NCBI GenBank assembly: GCA_035353395.1
Contig: DAOPZL010000066.1
Span: 1 to 15,803 of the forward strand
Source of the DNA: UBA1801 sp035353395
GTDB lineage: Bacteria > Acidobacteriota > Holophagae > Holophagales > Holophagaceae
Direction: 5' to 3'
DNA: 15,803 nt
Within the stretch, counting starts at the first letter, position 1. The number at the start of each line of letters is the position of its first letter. This document shows positions 1 through 10,492 of this stretch, one piece after another. The notes under the pieces were generated by a model that ran no database searches, was not told the origin of the DNA, and saw only the letters and a program-made list of their open reading frames with translations. A program made the translations under genes and the position numbers.

Positions 1-645
1 CTGCTGGCTCCCCTCGTCGGCCGGCGCCGGGCCTTCTGGATGCTGGCCCCGGGGTGGGTCCGCCTGGCGGCGGCGGCCTTCGGGCTCCGGCGACACCTGG
101 CGGGCTGGGAAGACCTGCCAGAATCTCTGCGGACCTCGCGCGAACCGGCCATCTTCATCGCCAACCACGCCTCCTCCTTCGATCCTCCCCTGCTGATCTC
201 CACCCTGCCCTGCCGCCCGGTCTTCATCGCCAAGAAGGAACTGGCCTACCTCCCCTTCCTGGGGTGGCTGATCTGGCTCGCCGGCTTCATCTTCGTCGAC
301 CGGGGCAGGCAGTCCAGGGCCGTCGCATCCCTCAGGCGGGCCGCACGGAAGATCCGCGAGGGCCAGAGCATCGCCGCCTTCCCGGAGGGAACCCGCACGC
401 GGACGGGACGAATCCTGCCCTTCAAGCGGGGGGTCTTCGCCCTCGCGAAGACGGCGGAGGTTCCCGTGGTCCCCATGGCCATCCAGGGAGGATTCGACGC
501 CCTTCCTCCGGGCGCCTGGAGGGTCCGACCAGGCGACTACACGATCCGGGTGGGCGCCCCGCTGATGCCCCGGGACTACCCCAGCGCGCAGGCCATGATG
601 GAGGCCGCCGAATCGGAGGTCCATCGATTGTTTGCACGGGAATGA
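1..645 (+). CDS. plsC: 1-acyl-sn-glycerol-3-phosphate acyltransferase (PlsC/LPLAT family), 5' end outside the window
   Basis: The enzyme would acylate lysophosphatidic acid at sn-2 to give phosphatidic acid, at the inner face of the cytoplasmic membrane. The reading frame is open from base 1 with no stop, so the start probably lies upstream; the first ATG in view is at 40, but in-frame sequence before it (LLAPLVGRRRAFW) reads like protein. The catalytic HX4D box is visible as NHASSFDP (H and D at residues 43 and 48 counted from the ATG at 40). The substrate-binding motif FPEGTRTRTG follows, then VPVVPMAIQGG, typical of the family. About 214 residues are visible, close to the usual 200-250. 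The protein ends in a plain TGA, and 119 bases separate it from lpdA. Other LPLAT-fold acyltransferases cannot be excluded, but the motif set fits PlsC best. Confidence 0.88.
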   Translation: MLAPLVGRRRAFWMLAPGWVRLAAAAFGLRRHLAGWEDLPESLRTSREPAIFIANHASSFDPPLLISTLPCRPVFIAKKELAYLPFLGWLIWLAGFIFVDRGRQSRAVASLRRAARKIREGQSIAAFPEGTRTRTGRILPFKRGVFALAKTAEVPVVPMAIQGGFDALPPGAWRVRPGDYTIRVGAPLMPRDYPSAQAMMEAAESEVHRLFARE

Positions 646-705
646 CAAATATCTTCCTGTAATCAAACAATTCTTTCCAATCTGCCATCCCTTTCCATGT
701 TTCCT

Positions 706-735
706 GTGACACATGGACTTCGGGAACGGTAGGAT
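706..735 (+). promoter_or_regulatory. candidate sigma70-type promoter for lpdA
   Basis: In the 119-base gap before lpdA there is GTGACA (706-711), an 18-base spacer, and TAGGAT (730-735). They match the -35 and -10 consensus at 5/6 and 4/6 positions. Transcription would start near 742, leaving a short leader that holds the ribosome-binding sequence GGGAGA (755-760), four bases before the ATG at 765. The gap is also more AT-rich than the genes around it. This is pattern matching only. Confidence 0.35.
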
Positions 736-764
736 GATGAAACGTCTGCTATCCGGGAGAAGAC

Positions 765-2171
765 ATGGCTTCCTTCGATCTGATCGTTGTTGGTGCTGGC
801 CCCGGCGGCTACGTGGCCGCCATTCGCGCCGCCCAGCTGGGCCTGAACACCGCCGTGGTGGAGAAGGATCCGGCCGGTCTTGGCGGCACCTGCCTGCGGC
901 GGGGCTGCATCCCCGCCAAGACGTGGCTGGAGACCGCCCACCGCTACGAGCAGATGGCCAGCCTGAAGGAGTACGGCATCGCGGGCGTGGACACCAGCCA
1001 GATGGCCCCCGACCTGCCCACCCTGGTGGCCCGCAAGAACAAGATCGTCCTGAAGAACGGCAAGGGCGTCGAGTTCCTCATGAAGAAGAACAAGGTCACC
1101 GTCCTGAAGGGCGCCGGGACCCTCCTCGGAGGCGGCAAGGTCCAGGTCGAAGGCGAGATCCACGAGGCGAAGAAGATCATCCTGGCCACCGGCAGCGCGC
1201 CGCGCGAGATCCCGGGCCTGGAGACGGACGGCAGGCGCGTGCTCAACAGCGACCACCTGCTGGACATCCAGGAACTGCCAGGGCATCTGGTGATCCTCGG
1301 CGCGGGGGCCATCGGAGTGGAGTTCGCCAGCGCCTTCTCCCGCCTGGGCTCCAAGGTGACCCTGGTGGAGATGATGGACACCCTGATCCCCCTGGAGGAC
1401 GCGGCCGTCGGCGCGGAACTCGCCAAGATCTTCACGCGAACCTACAAGATGGACTGCCGGGTGAAGACCAGGATCGCTTCCATCGAGCGCTTCGAGGACA
1501 AGGTCGTCTGCCGCCTGGAAGGCGAGAAGCCGGGGACCGTGGAAGGCACGCACCTGCTGGTCGCCGTGGGACGGAGCCCCCTCACGTCCGGCGTGGGGCT
1601 GGAAGCCACCCAGGCCGTCATGGACAGAGGATGCGTGAACGTCGACGCGTTCATGCGCACCGGGGAACCTGGGCTCTACGCCATCGGCGACATCGTCCGG
1701 ACGCCCTGGCTCGCCCATGTGGCCAGCGACGAGGGCATCGTCGCCGCGGAGCACGCCGCCATGGAACTGGGCAGGGATGTGCACCCCCACCCCGTCGACT
1801 ACACCCGGATCCCGAGCTGCACCTACTGCGATCCCGAAGTGGGGTGCGTGGGCATGTCCGAAGCCCAGGCCCAGGCCAAGGGCCACGAGGTCGCCACGGG
1901 CGCCTTCCCCTTCATGCCCCTGGCCAAGGCCAACATCGTGGGCGAGCCCCACGGGTTCCTCAAGATCGTGGCCGACAAGCGGGACGGCCGGATCCTGGGC
2001 ATCCACATCATCGGCCCCAAGGCCACGGAACTCATCGCCAGCAGCGTGGCCCTCCTGGGTGGGAACTTCACGGTGGAGCAGCTGGTCCACACCATGTATC
2101 CCCATCCCACCCTGAACGAGGCGTTCCCGGAAGCCGCCCGGGCGGTCCTCGGCCGGGCCCTGAACATGTAG
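765..2171 (+). CDS. lpdA: dihydrolipoyl dehydrogenase (E3)
   Basis: This FAD flavoprotein reoxidises dihydrolipoamide on 2-oxoacid dehydrogenase or glycine-cleavage complexes and passes electrons to NAD+. It has 468 residues, the normal family length. The N-terminal FAD-binding motif is GAGPGGYVAAIRAAQLG (from residue 10). The redox disulfide box is GGTCLRRGCIPAK with Cys43 and Cys48. The NAD-binding motif GAGAIGVEFA comes mid-protein, then the second FAD contact (LYAIGDI). The C-terminal dimerisation domain carries the catalytic His-Glu pair in HPTLNEAFPE (His447, Glu452). The box has Arg-Arg where many E3s have Asn-X, a minor variation. The ATG at 765 follows GGGAGA with a four-base spacer. 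No E1 or E2 subunit genes are adjacent, so which complex it serves cannot be told here. It probably shares a transcript with the small gene at 2220. Confidence 0.93.
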   Translation: MASFDLIVVGAGPGGYVAAIRAAQLGLNTAVVEKDPAGLGGTCLRRGCIPAKTWLETAHRYEQMASLKEYGIAGVDTSQMAPDLPTLVARKNKIVLKNGKGVEFLMKKNKVTVLKGAGTLLGGGKVQVEGEIHEAKKIILATGSAPREIPGLETDGRRVLNSDHLLDIQELPGHLVILGAGAIGVEFASAFSRLGSKVTLVEMMDTLIPLEDAAVGAELAKIFTRTYKMDCRVKTRIASIERFEDKVVCRLEGEKPGTVEGTHLLVAVGRSPLTSGVGLEATQAVMDRGCVNVDAFMRTGEPGLYAIGDIVRTPWLAHVASDEGIVAAEHAAMELGRDVHPHPVDYTRIPSCTYCDPEVGCVGMSEAQAQAKGHEVATGAFPFMPLAKANIVGEPHGFLKIVADKRDGRILGIHIIGPKATELIASSVALLGGNFTVEQLVHTMYPHPTLNEAFPEAARAVLGRALNM

Positions 2172-2219
2172 CGGGGCGGCGCTGCCGGGCCTATCATCGA
2201 ACAGCCCTACGGAGGTCCC

Positions 2220-2441
2220 ATGATTCCTGTCTGCCGCATCGGGATGGTGACGAAGGGGGCGCTGGCCGGCTGGTACATCAGGGTCCAGGAGATCGAGAAG
2301 CCCAGGGGCTTCCTGGTCTCCAGGGCCCGCAATGCCCTCATGGACCAGACGCTGATCCTGGACGGCATCTTCCCGGACAAGGAGAAGATGGAAGCCTTCT
2401 TCAGGACCAACGCCGAGGAAGTGGACTGGCAGGCCGAATAG
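2220..2441 (+). CDS. small protein of unknown function (73 aa)
   Basis: I do not recognise this family. The reading frame is supported by a strong ribosome-binding sequence GGAGGT (2211-2216) three bases before the ATG. It lies 48 bases downstream of lpdA on the same strand, with third-position GC typical of its neighbours. The 73-residue product starts MIPVCRIGMVTKG and is mixed alpha/beta in character. It has a hydrophobic and aromatic core (GWYIRVQEI, GFLVSRA), a middle LILDGIF, and an acidic C-terminal half with an EKMEAFF helix and VDWQAE end. There is no signal peptide or membrane helix, so it is likely cytosolic. It has a single Cys and no metal-binding motif. Co-transcription with lpdA is plausible, but a functional link is not shown. 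Its stop lies nine bases from the stop of the convergent PilZ gene. Confidence 0.7.
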   Translation: MIPVCRIGMVTKGALAGWYIRVQEIEKPRGFLVSRARNALMDQTLILDGIFPDKEKMEAFFRTNAEEVDWQAE

Positions 2442-2450
2442 GCCCGGAGC

Positions 2451-3794
2451 TCACAGCCCCATCACCTGCTCGAGCAGGCTGGAGAAGGTTTCGTCCAGGG
2501 TGTAGGGCTTGACCACGAGCTGGGATACGCCCGCCCGCCGGGCGGCGAGGACGAGGCTCCGCGAAACCTCCTCGGCGGCGACGATCACGGGGGGGAGTTC
2601 CTGGTCCGTCCCGGCCATCCTGGTGACCATCTCCAGGCACTCGAGGATCGACATCTCGTTGTCGATGAACACCATGCCCACGTTGGGCTGGCGGATGCAG
2701 TCTGAGAGCTCCTCCCGGTTCGCCGCCAGGAATATGCGCCCGTAGCCGTCCTCCAGCAGGAACTCCCTGAGTATCTGCCCATAGGCTGCGTTCGCCAGGA
2801 TGACGATCGCCCGGGTCCGCTTCTTGAGCCGGAGGAGGGCGGGGTTCCTGGGGGGTGCCTGGGAAATCTCGGGGACCGGACTTGGGGCCTCCTCGGACCT
2901 CGAGTCCGGTTCCTTCGGGGCGGCCGGCTCCCGGGGCTCGGGCGGGGGGGGTTCCGGCGGCGGGGGTTTCTGGACCACGGGACGGACCGCCCGCTCCCTG
3001 GGTTCCGCCAGGAAGGTGTCCTCCTGGGCCATGGCCTTCCGGCGCGTCTTGGGGGGAAGGCTTGACGGGATGCTGCCACTGCGGCTGTTCACTAGGCTCC
3101 GGATGGCGCTCGCGTAGTCCCCCCTGGGCTTGTCGAACTCGATCCCGATGGACAGGCCCTCGCGGTCGTCCAGGTAGCTGACGCGGCCCGTCAGCTCCAT
3201 CACGGCAGGACACTTGGGGACCTTGTTCAGCTTCAGGAGCATGAAGGGCTGGCCCACCGGGAGCAGGGCCTTGCCCAGGTGGAGGCGCTTCTCGTCCTTG
3301 ATGTTGATGGCCTTCTCCACCCGGATCCGGCATCCCCCCTCGGAGATGTTTTCCATGGCTCCGTTCACGCCGACCCCTTCGAAGAGGTTGGTCAGCGCCG
3401 TCACGTTGGCTCCCTCCTTGGGATTCAGCCGGGCGCGCGGGCACTTGCGCCGCTCCCTCAGTTCCAGTTCGTCGGGGAGGTCCGCCACGACCGTATTGGG
3501 GCGGACCTCGGTGACCTGGGTGGTGCCGCCCAGGCGCAGCCCTTCCTGGATGAACAGGAAATCGAGGCTGGCGCCCTTCTCGAAGGTGCCGCCCTGGGTC
3601 TGGAAGCTCAGGGAACCCGATTCCTCGTCGATGCCCTGGAGCATCGCCGGGATTTCATTCCTCCGCTTGTCGCCCAGGAGGAACGGGGTGCGGACCCTCT
3701 GGGCGTCCTCCAGGTACGCCAGCACCAGTTCGGAAGATCCGCTGTCCTTCTTGTCCTTGCCGAATCCGAAAAAAGCCACGTCACACCGTACCAT
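2451..3794 (-). CDS. PilZ-domain protein with degenerate receiver-like C-terminal domain
   Basis: A likely cyclic-di-GMP effector of 447 residues. The N-terminal part (about 20-110) resembles the beta-rich domain that precedes PilZ in YcgR-type proteins. A PilZ domain follows (about 110-235) with both ligand motifs intact: RKCPR (RxxxR, about residue 115) and NISEGG ([D/N]xSxxG, about residue 150). Then comes a Pro/Glu-rich linker of about 70 residues, including PPPPEPPPPEP. The C-terminal domain (about 325-447) has the alternating strands of a CheY receiver. Asp378 (FIDNEM) is at the phosphoacceptor position and Lys429 (VVKPY) at the conserved lysine. The acidic pair after strand 1 is missing (RAIVILANAAYG), and the usual Thr/Ser is Ala (VIVAAE), so phosphorylation is doubtful. 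The ATG at 3794 has no good Shine-Dalgarno; a GTG five codons later is an alternative. The gene is divergent from hflX. Confidence 0.8.
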   Translation of the reverse strand: MVRCDVAFFGFGKDKKDSGSSELVLAYLEDAQRVRTPFLLGDKRRNEIPAMLQGIDEESGSLSFQTQGGTFEKGASLDFLFIQEGLRLGGTTQVTEVRPNTVVADLPDELELRERRKCPRARLNPKEGANVTALTNLFEGVGVNGAMENISEGGCRIRVEKAINIKDEKRLHLGKALLPVGQPFMLLKLNKVPKCPAVMELTGRVSYLDDREGLSIGIEFDKPRGDYASAIRSLVNSRSGSIPSSLPPKTRRKAMAQEDTFLAEPRERAVRPVVQKPPPPEPPPPEPREPAAPKEPDSRSEEAPSPVPEISQAPPRNPALLRLKKRTRAIVILANAAYGQILREFLLEDGYGRIFLAANREELSDCIRQPNVGMVFIDNEMSILECLEMVTRMAGTDQELPPVIVAAEEVSRSLVLAARRAGVSQLVVKPYTLDETFSSLLEQVMGL

Positions 3795-3849
3795 TCAAGA
3801 CTTGCATCGTCGCCAGGGCTGATCATCTTGAATGTGTCCATCCTGGGCA

Positions 3850-3880
3850 TTGCCTGCCAGTGTACGAATCCCAGGATAAA
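3850..3880 (+). promoter_or_regulatory. weak candidate promoter for hflX
   Basis: In the 103-base divergent gap between the PilZ gene and hflX, TTGCCT (3850-3855) is followed after 18-19 bases by an AT-rich GGATAAAT block (3874-3881). If used, transcription would begin about ten bases before the ATG at 3898. That would fit the lack of any Shine-Dalgarno sequence in front of hflX (near-leaderless mRNA). Spacing is longer than ideal, so this is tentative. Confidence 0.28.
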
Positions 3881-3897
3881 TCAGCTACCCTCGAAAT

Positions 3898-5037
3898 ATG
3901 ACCGAACACGCCATCCGATGTTTCCTCCTGGCCCACCAAGGCCCCAAGGACGAGGCCAGCCAGATCGAGGACCACCTCGCGGAACTGGCGGAACTGGCTC
4001 GGTCCTGCGACATGGAGCCGATGGGACGGCGCCTGCTCAAGCGCCCCGCCGTCGACTCCCGGAGCTACTATGGCCGAGGGCAGGTCGAGGCCGTGGCGGA
4101 CGAGGCCCGGCGGATGGGGGCCGAATTCCTGGTCTGCGACGACGAGCTCTCGGGGAGCCAGGTCCACAACATCGAGAAGGTCACCGGCCTGCACTGCCTG
4201 GATCGGACCGGGCTCATCCTGGCGATCTTCGAACAGCGCGCCAAGACCCGGGAGGCCAGGGCCCAGGTCGAGCTGGCGCGCTGCGAGTACCAGCTCCCCC
4301 GACTGAAGGGGGCCTGGGCCCACCTGGAGCGCCAGGTCGGCGGAGTGGGCGTCCGGGGCGGTCCGGGCGAGACCCAGATCGAGGTGGACCGCCGCCTGGT
4401 TCGGGCGCGGATCGGACAGCTCAAGAAGGAACTGGTCCACCTGGAGCGCGTGCGGGAAACCCAGCGCCAGGGGCGGCTCCCGGACCTGCCCAGGGTGGCC
4501 CTGGTCGGCTACACCAACGCCGGCAAGACCAGCCTCCTGAAGGCCCTGACCGGGGAAGGAGAACCTGCGGACATGCTCTTCGCCACCCTCGACACCACCA
4601 CTCGCCGGGCCTGGCTGGGCCAGGACGAGGAGACCGGCATGCCCCGGCAGGCCCTGATTTCCGACACCGTGGGCTTCATCCGCAGGCTCCCCCACCAGCT
4701 GGTGGCCGCCTTCCGGTCCACCCTCGGGGAGGTGCGCACCGCGGAGGCCCTCCTGGTCGTCGCGGATGCCTCGAGTCCGGAACTGGAGGACCATCTGAAG
4801 GTCGTGGGCGCGACCTTGCGGGAGATCGGGTGCGGCGGGCACCCGCGCCTGCTGGTCCTCAACCAAGTGGACCGCATCACCCGGCCCCAGCGGCTCAACC
4901 TCAAGCGGCTCCATCCCGAGGCCGTCCAGGCGAGCGCGCTGACCCGGATCGGAATGGACGAGATCCGGGGCTGGCTCCTGGAATTGATCCCCGGGCCTCC
5001 CAGGCCGAGGGAACTCGAGCCCTGGGAGATTGGCTGA
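3898..5037 (+). CDS. hflX: GTPase HflX (ribosome-associated)
   Basis: HflX is a translation-factor-class GTPase that binds the 50S subunit and splits stalled or stress-inactivated 70S ribosomes. It has 379 residues, slightly short of the usual 400-430 because the C-terminal extension is minimal. The N-terminal HflX domain includes YYGRGQVEAV and the signature around LDRTGLILAIFEQRA. The glycine-rich segment GGVGVRGGPGETQIEVDRR leads into a coiled helix pair. The GTPase domain shows G1 GYTNAGKTS (from residue 204), G3 DTVGF (256-260) followed by IRRLPHQLVAAF, and G4 NQVD (322-325). The ATG at 3898 has no evident Shine-Dalgarno (CCTCGAAAT precedes it). The TGA stop forms half of a TGATCA palindrome whose other half is the stop codon of the convergent gene, so the two coding regions abut exactly. 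hfq and hflK/C are not nearby. Confidence 0.95.
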   Translation: MTEHAIRCFLLAHQGPKDEASQIEDHLAELAELARSCDMEPMGRRLLKRPAVDSRSYYGRGQVEAVADEARRMGAEFLVCDDELSGSQVHNIEKVTGLHCLDRTGLILAIFEQRAKTREARAQVELARCEYQLPRLKGAWAHLERQVGGVGVRGGPGETQIEVDRRLVRARIGQLKKELVHLERVRETQRQGRLPDLPRVALVGYTNAGKTSLLKALTGEGEPADMLFATLDTTTRRAWLGQDEETGMPRQALISDTVGFIRRLPHQLVAAFRSTLGEVRTAEALLVVADASSPELEDHLKVVGATLREIGCGGHPRLLVLNQVDRITRPQRLNLKRLHPEAVQASALTRIGMDEIRGWLLELIPGPPRPRELEPWEIG

Positions 5038-5556
5038 TCAGTCCCCGGCGGGAGCCGCGCCCTCGATCCCCTTCGGAAGACAGGAGACGCCGGCGGCCAA
5101 TCCCAGCCCCAGCAGCATCCTCAGGACCAGGAGCTGCCTGGAGATGTTCCTGGCCCGGCCGAGGGCCTTCCCTTCCCGGGTCTCCGCGGCCCCGTGGGCG
5201 GCCGTCCGGAGACTCTCCATCCGGGGGTTCACGATGGCCATGCTGGCGAAGCACATGAGCAGGGCCGCCAGCGCGGCGGCGCTCCACAGCCGCATGGCGC
5301 CCATGGCCCCGTCGTGGACCTCCGACAGCCATCGCGACCCGTAGCTCATCAGGAGGGGCAGGCCGAAGGCGAACCAGGACGCGAGGTCGAGCCGCCAGAA
5401 GCAGGACCCGAGCACCTTCCCCGCCAGGTCCCCCCCGGGATCCTGCCGCAGGACGACCGGGGCGACCAGGAATCCGATCGCGAAGGCCATGCCTGCCCAG
5501 AGGAGCAGCAGCGAGGCGGAAAGCCGGTCCAGGCGGGAATACGTGCGCTCGTTCAT
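5038..5556 (-). CDS. four-helix integral membrane protein, DUF4149-like (TMEM205-type)
   Basis: The 172-residue protein has four probable transmembrane helices: residues about 13-36 (LLLLWAGMAFAIGFLVAPVV), 55-73 (LASWFAFGLPLLMSYG), 85-108 (LWSAAALAALLMCFASMAIV) and 142-160 (LLVLRMLLGLGLAAGVS). The first helix with its FLVAPVVL end, and the NPRMESLR sequence after helix 3, resemble DUF4149 proteins. The function of that family is not established. I chose the ATG at 5556 because it starts the membrane protein cleanly; the frame is open further upstream but would overlap the pilin gene in another frame. Only two bases separate it from the pilin stop and no Shine-Dalgarno is visible, so translation is probably coupled to the pilin. 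It is the last gene before convergent hflX. Confidence 0.72.
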   Translation of the reverse strand: MNERTYSRLDRLSASLLLLWAGMAFAIGFLVAPVVLRQDPGGDLAGKVLGSCFWRLDLASWFAFGLPLLMSYGSRWLSEVHDGAMGAMRLWSAAALAALLMCFASMAIVNPRMESLRTAAHGAAETREGKALGRARNISRQLLVLRMLLGLGLAAGVSCLPKGIEGAAPAGD

Positions 5557-5558
5557 GG

Positions 5559-5966
5559 CTAGTAGGACCATTCGTTGTAGGGGATGCCGTTCTCGCCGAC
5601 CTCCGTGGATCCGCTGCGGATGCGGAAGATCCCCGTGTCGGCATCCGGATTGTCCGGATCGGGCGCCTCCATCTCCGTCGTCCAGGTATCCTTGGAACCC
5701 GTCATCGGGTCCGCCGGGATGTCCCGCAGATAGCCTTGTTCGCGCAGGGCGGAGAGGGTGCTCGGATACCTGCCCTTGTCGGCCAGGTGCTGTTCCAGGG
5801 CATGGTTGAGCTGGAACAGGTCCTCCCTCAGCACCGATTCCCTGGCGGCCCTGGTGTGCCTCCGGTAGCCGACGATGCCCACCGTGGCGAGGAGCGCCAG
5901 GATGGTCATGACGGTGAGCAGCTCCAGGAGGGTGAAGCCGCGTTGGCACGGGCGTTTCGTGGGCAT
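5559..5966 (-). CDS. prepilin-like protein with class III signal, GspG-type pseudopilin
   Basis: The 135-residue protein starts with a short basic leader, MPTKRPCQRG, followed by the prepilin cleavage/methylation motif FTLLELLTVMTILALL. Gly is at -1, Phe at +1 and Glu at +5, so PilD-type peptidase processing is expected and the helix would anchor it in the inner membrane. The C-terminal half matches the GspG/type IV pseudopilin pattern: KGRYPSTLSALREQGYLRDIPADPMTGSKDTW as family logic (Tyr-Pro, GYL, Pro-x-DP, G...W), and an ending in NEWSY. An Asp-rich loop (DPDNPDADTG) could bind calcium, as known for GspG; this is inference. I prefer the ATG at 5966 over an upstream in-frame start at 6077, which would overlap infB. 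No other pilus or secretion gene is in the window. It follows infB by 61 bases. Confidence 0.85.
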   Translation of the reverse strand: MPTKRPCQRGFTLLELLTVMTILALLATVGIVGYRRHTRAARESVLREDLFQLNHALEQHLADKGRYPSTLSALREQGYLRDIPADPMTGSKDTWTTEMEAPDPDNPDADTGIFRIRSGSTEVGENGIPYNEWSY

Positions 5967-5994
5967 CGGAAGGCAGTGTATCAGCGCTCCGGCG

Positions 5995-6018
5995 GCCAGG
6001 GGGGCTGCCCCCCCCGGC
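5995..6018 (-). terminator. GC-only hairpin after infB (possible terminator or mRNA-processing structure)
   Basis: Nine bases beyond the infB stop, six G (5999-6004) pair with six C (6008-6013) around a three-base loop. An outer GCC/GGC stem (5995-5997 with 6016-6018) extends this past a small bulge. No T-run follows on the minus strand, so it is not a textbook Rho-independent terminator. It may cause partial termination between infB and the pilin gene or protect the 3' end of the infB message. Confidence 0.35.
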
Positions 6019-6027
6019 GAAGTGCCG

Positions 6028-9099
<3,072 letters not shown>

Positions 9100-9155
9100 G
9101 AAGGGGCGTACCTCATCGGTTGGGGATTCGGAAGAGCGTCGGTCGGATATCTAGC

Positions 9156-10481
9156 CTACTCTCCGAAACGCTCGTGCACAGCGTCGATCAGACGGAAAGC
9201 GAGATCCTGGTCCATTCCGGCCACGCCAAGGAGCTGTTCGACGGTCACAGTGTACAGGGATTTCGCGTCCGGATAGCCGGCCAGGGCGAGTTTTTCGGCC
9301 ATGGCCTCGTCCAGGCCCTCGACGGGGCCCAGTTCGGACAGGAGGGAGGAGGACGGCGTTCCCGGCTCTTCCTCCGGGAGGGGAGGCATCTCCGGGAGAG
9401 CCGCGCCCATGGCCTCCTCGGCTTCGCGGCGCTTGTCCGCCTCGCTCCGGACGTCGATGTTCCAGCCCGTCAGCTTGGCGGCCAGGCGCACGTTCTGGCC
9501 GCGCTTGCCGATGGCGATGGAAAGCTGTTCATCGTCCACGACCACTTCCACGCGGCGGTGTTCCGGGTCCACCACCACCACCCGGAGAGCCTTGGCCGGG
9601 TTGAGGGCGTTGGCGATGAAGCGGCTGGCGTCCTCGTCGAAGCGGACGATGTCGATCTTCTCGTTCTTGAGTTCCCGGATGATGGCCTGGACCCGGGAGC
9701 CCTTGAGGCCCACGCAGGCGCCCACGGGGTCCACGTCCGGATCGAGGGAGTGCACGGCCACCTTGGCCCGGTCCCCGGCTTCCCGGACGCAGGAGCGGAT
9801 GACCACGGTGCCGTCGTGGATCTCGGGGACTTCGCTGTCGAAGAGCTTGATGAGCAGCCGCGGATCCGTGCGGCTCACCTGAACCTGGGGATCCTTGGCG
9901 GACTTGTCGACCCCGGAGATGACCACCTTGATCCGCTGTCCCTTGTCGAAGCGGTCGCCGCGCAGGGCTTCGCTGCGCTTCAGCATGGCCTCGACGCGGT
10001 CCACTTCGAGGATGATGGCGTTCTTCTCGAAGCGCTTGACCTCCGCGACGACGACCTCGCCGATGCGGTTGGCAAAGTCGTTGTAGATGCGGTCGCGCTC
10101 GGCCTCGCGGACCTTCTGCACCAGCACCTGCTTCGCGGCCTGGGCCGCGATCCGGCCCAGCTGGGTCGTGTCCTGGGGCAGCCAGAGGGTGTCGCCCTCG
10201 GACGCGTCGGGATTCAGCCCCTGGGCCTCGGCGAGGCTGATCTCCAGGTCCTCCTCCTCCACTTCCTGCACGACCTGCTTGAGGGCGTAGACGTGGAACT
10301 CGCCGGTCTCCCGGTCCATCTGGGCCTGGAAGTTGCCGTAGAAGTCGTAGGCCTGGAAATACTTCTCGGCGGCCTTGACCAGGGATTCCTCCACCGCCTT
10401 GAACACCTCCTCCTCGGGGATGCCCTTGTCGGAAGCGATCATCTTCACGCTGTCGAAAAACGAATTAGCTACGAGAGCCAT
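9156..10481 (-). CDS. nusA: transcription termination/antitermination factor NusA
   Basis: NusA binds RNA polymerase near the RNA exit channel and affects pausing, intrinsic termination and rRNA antitermination. It has 441 residues. The N-terminal polymerase-binding domain (1-125) starts MALVANSFFDSVKMIASDKGI. The S1 domain begins at about 138 (RIGEVVVAEVKRF). KH1 follows at about 240-290 (DPVGACVGLKGSRVQAI) and KH2 at about 310-355 (SIAIGKRGQNVRLAAKL). A C-terminal helix-hairpin-helix repeat occupies about 385-440 (GLDEAMAEKLALAGY and following); this single repeat contrasts with the two acidic repeats of E. coli NusA. The ATG at 10481 follows GAGGAGA (10488-10494) by six bases. This ribosome-binding sequence overlaps the rimP stop, so the two genes are tightly linked and probably translationally coupled. 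Confidence 0.96.
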   Translation of the reverse strand: MALVANSFFDSVKMIASDKGIPEEEVFKAVEESLVKAAEKYFQAYDFYGNFQAQMDRETGEFHVYALKQVVQEVEEEDLEISLAEAQGLNPDASEGDTLWLPQDTTQLGRIAAQAAKQVLVQKVREAERDRIYNDFANRIGEVVVAEVKRFEKNAIILEVDRVEAMLKRSEALRGDRFDKGQRIKVVISGVDKSAKDPQVQVSRTDPRLLIKLFDSEVPEIHDGTVVIRSCVREAGDRAKVAVHSLDPDVDPVGACVGLKGSRVQAIIRELKNEKIDIVRFDEDASRFIANALNPAKALRVVVVDPEHRRVEVVVDDEQLSIAIGKRGQNVRLAAKLTGWNIDVRSEADKRREAEEAMGAALPEMPPLPEEEPGTPSSSLLSELGPVEGLDEAMAEKLALAGYPDAKSLYTVTVEQLLGVAGMDQDLAFRLIDAVHERFGE

Positions 10482-10492
10482 CGCATGTCTCC

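Noticed and set aside
663..2105. 480-codon open frame antisense to lpdA
   Set aside because: Such long antisense frames are expected in GC-rich DNA. The protein is low in aromatic and rich in His/Gly/Asp, has no domain, and overlaps a certain gene.
713..2512. 599-codon +strand frame overlapping lpdA
   Set aside because: An alternate frame of a clear gene, dominated by Arg/Gly/Pro, with no family features.
5557..5949. Upstream in-frame extension of the DUF4149-like protein to 5949
   Set aside because: It overlaps most of the pilin gene in another frame, and its sequence is Gly/His/Arg-rich with no membrane-protein character.
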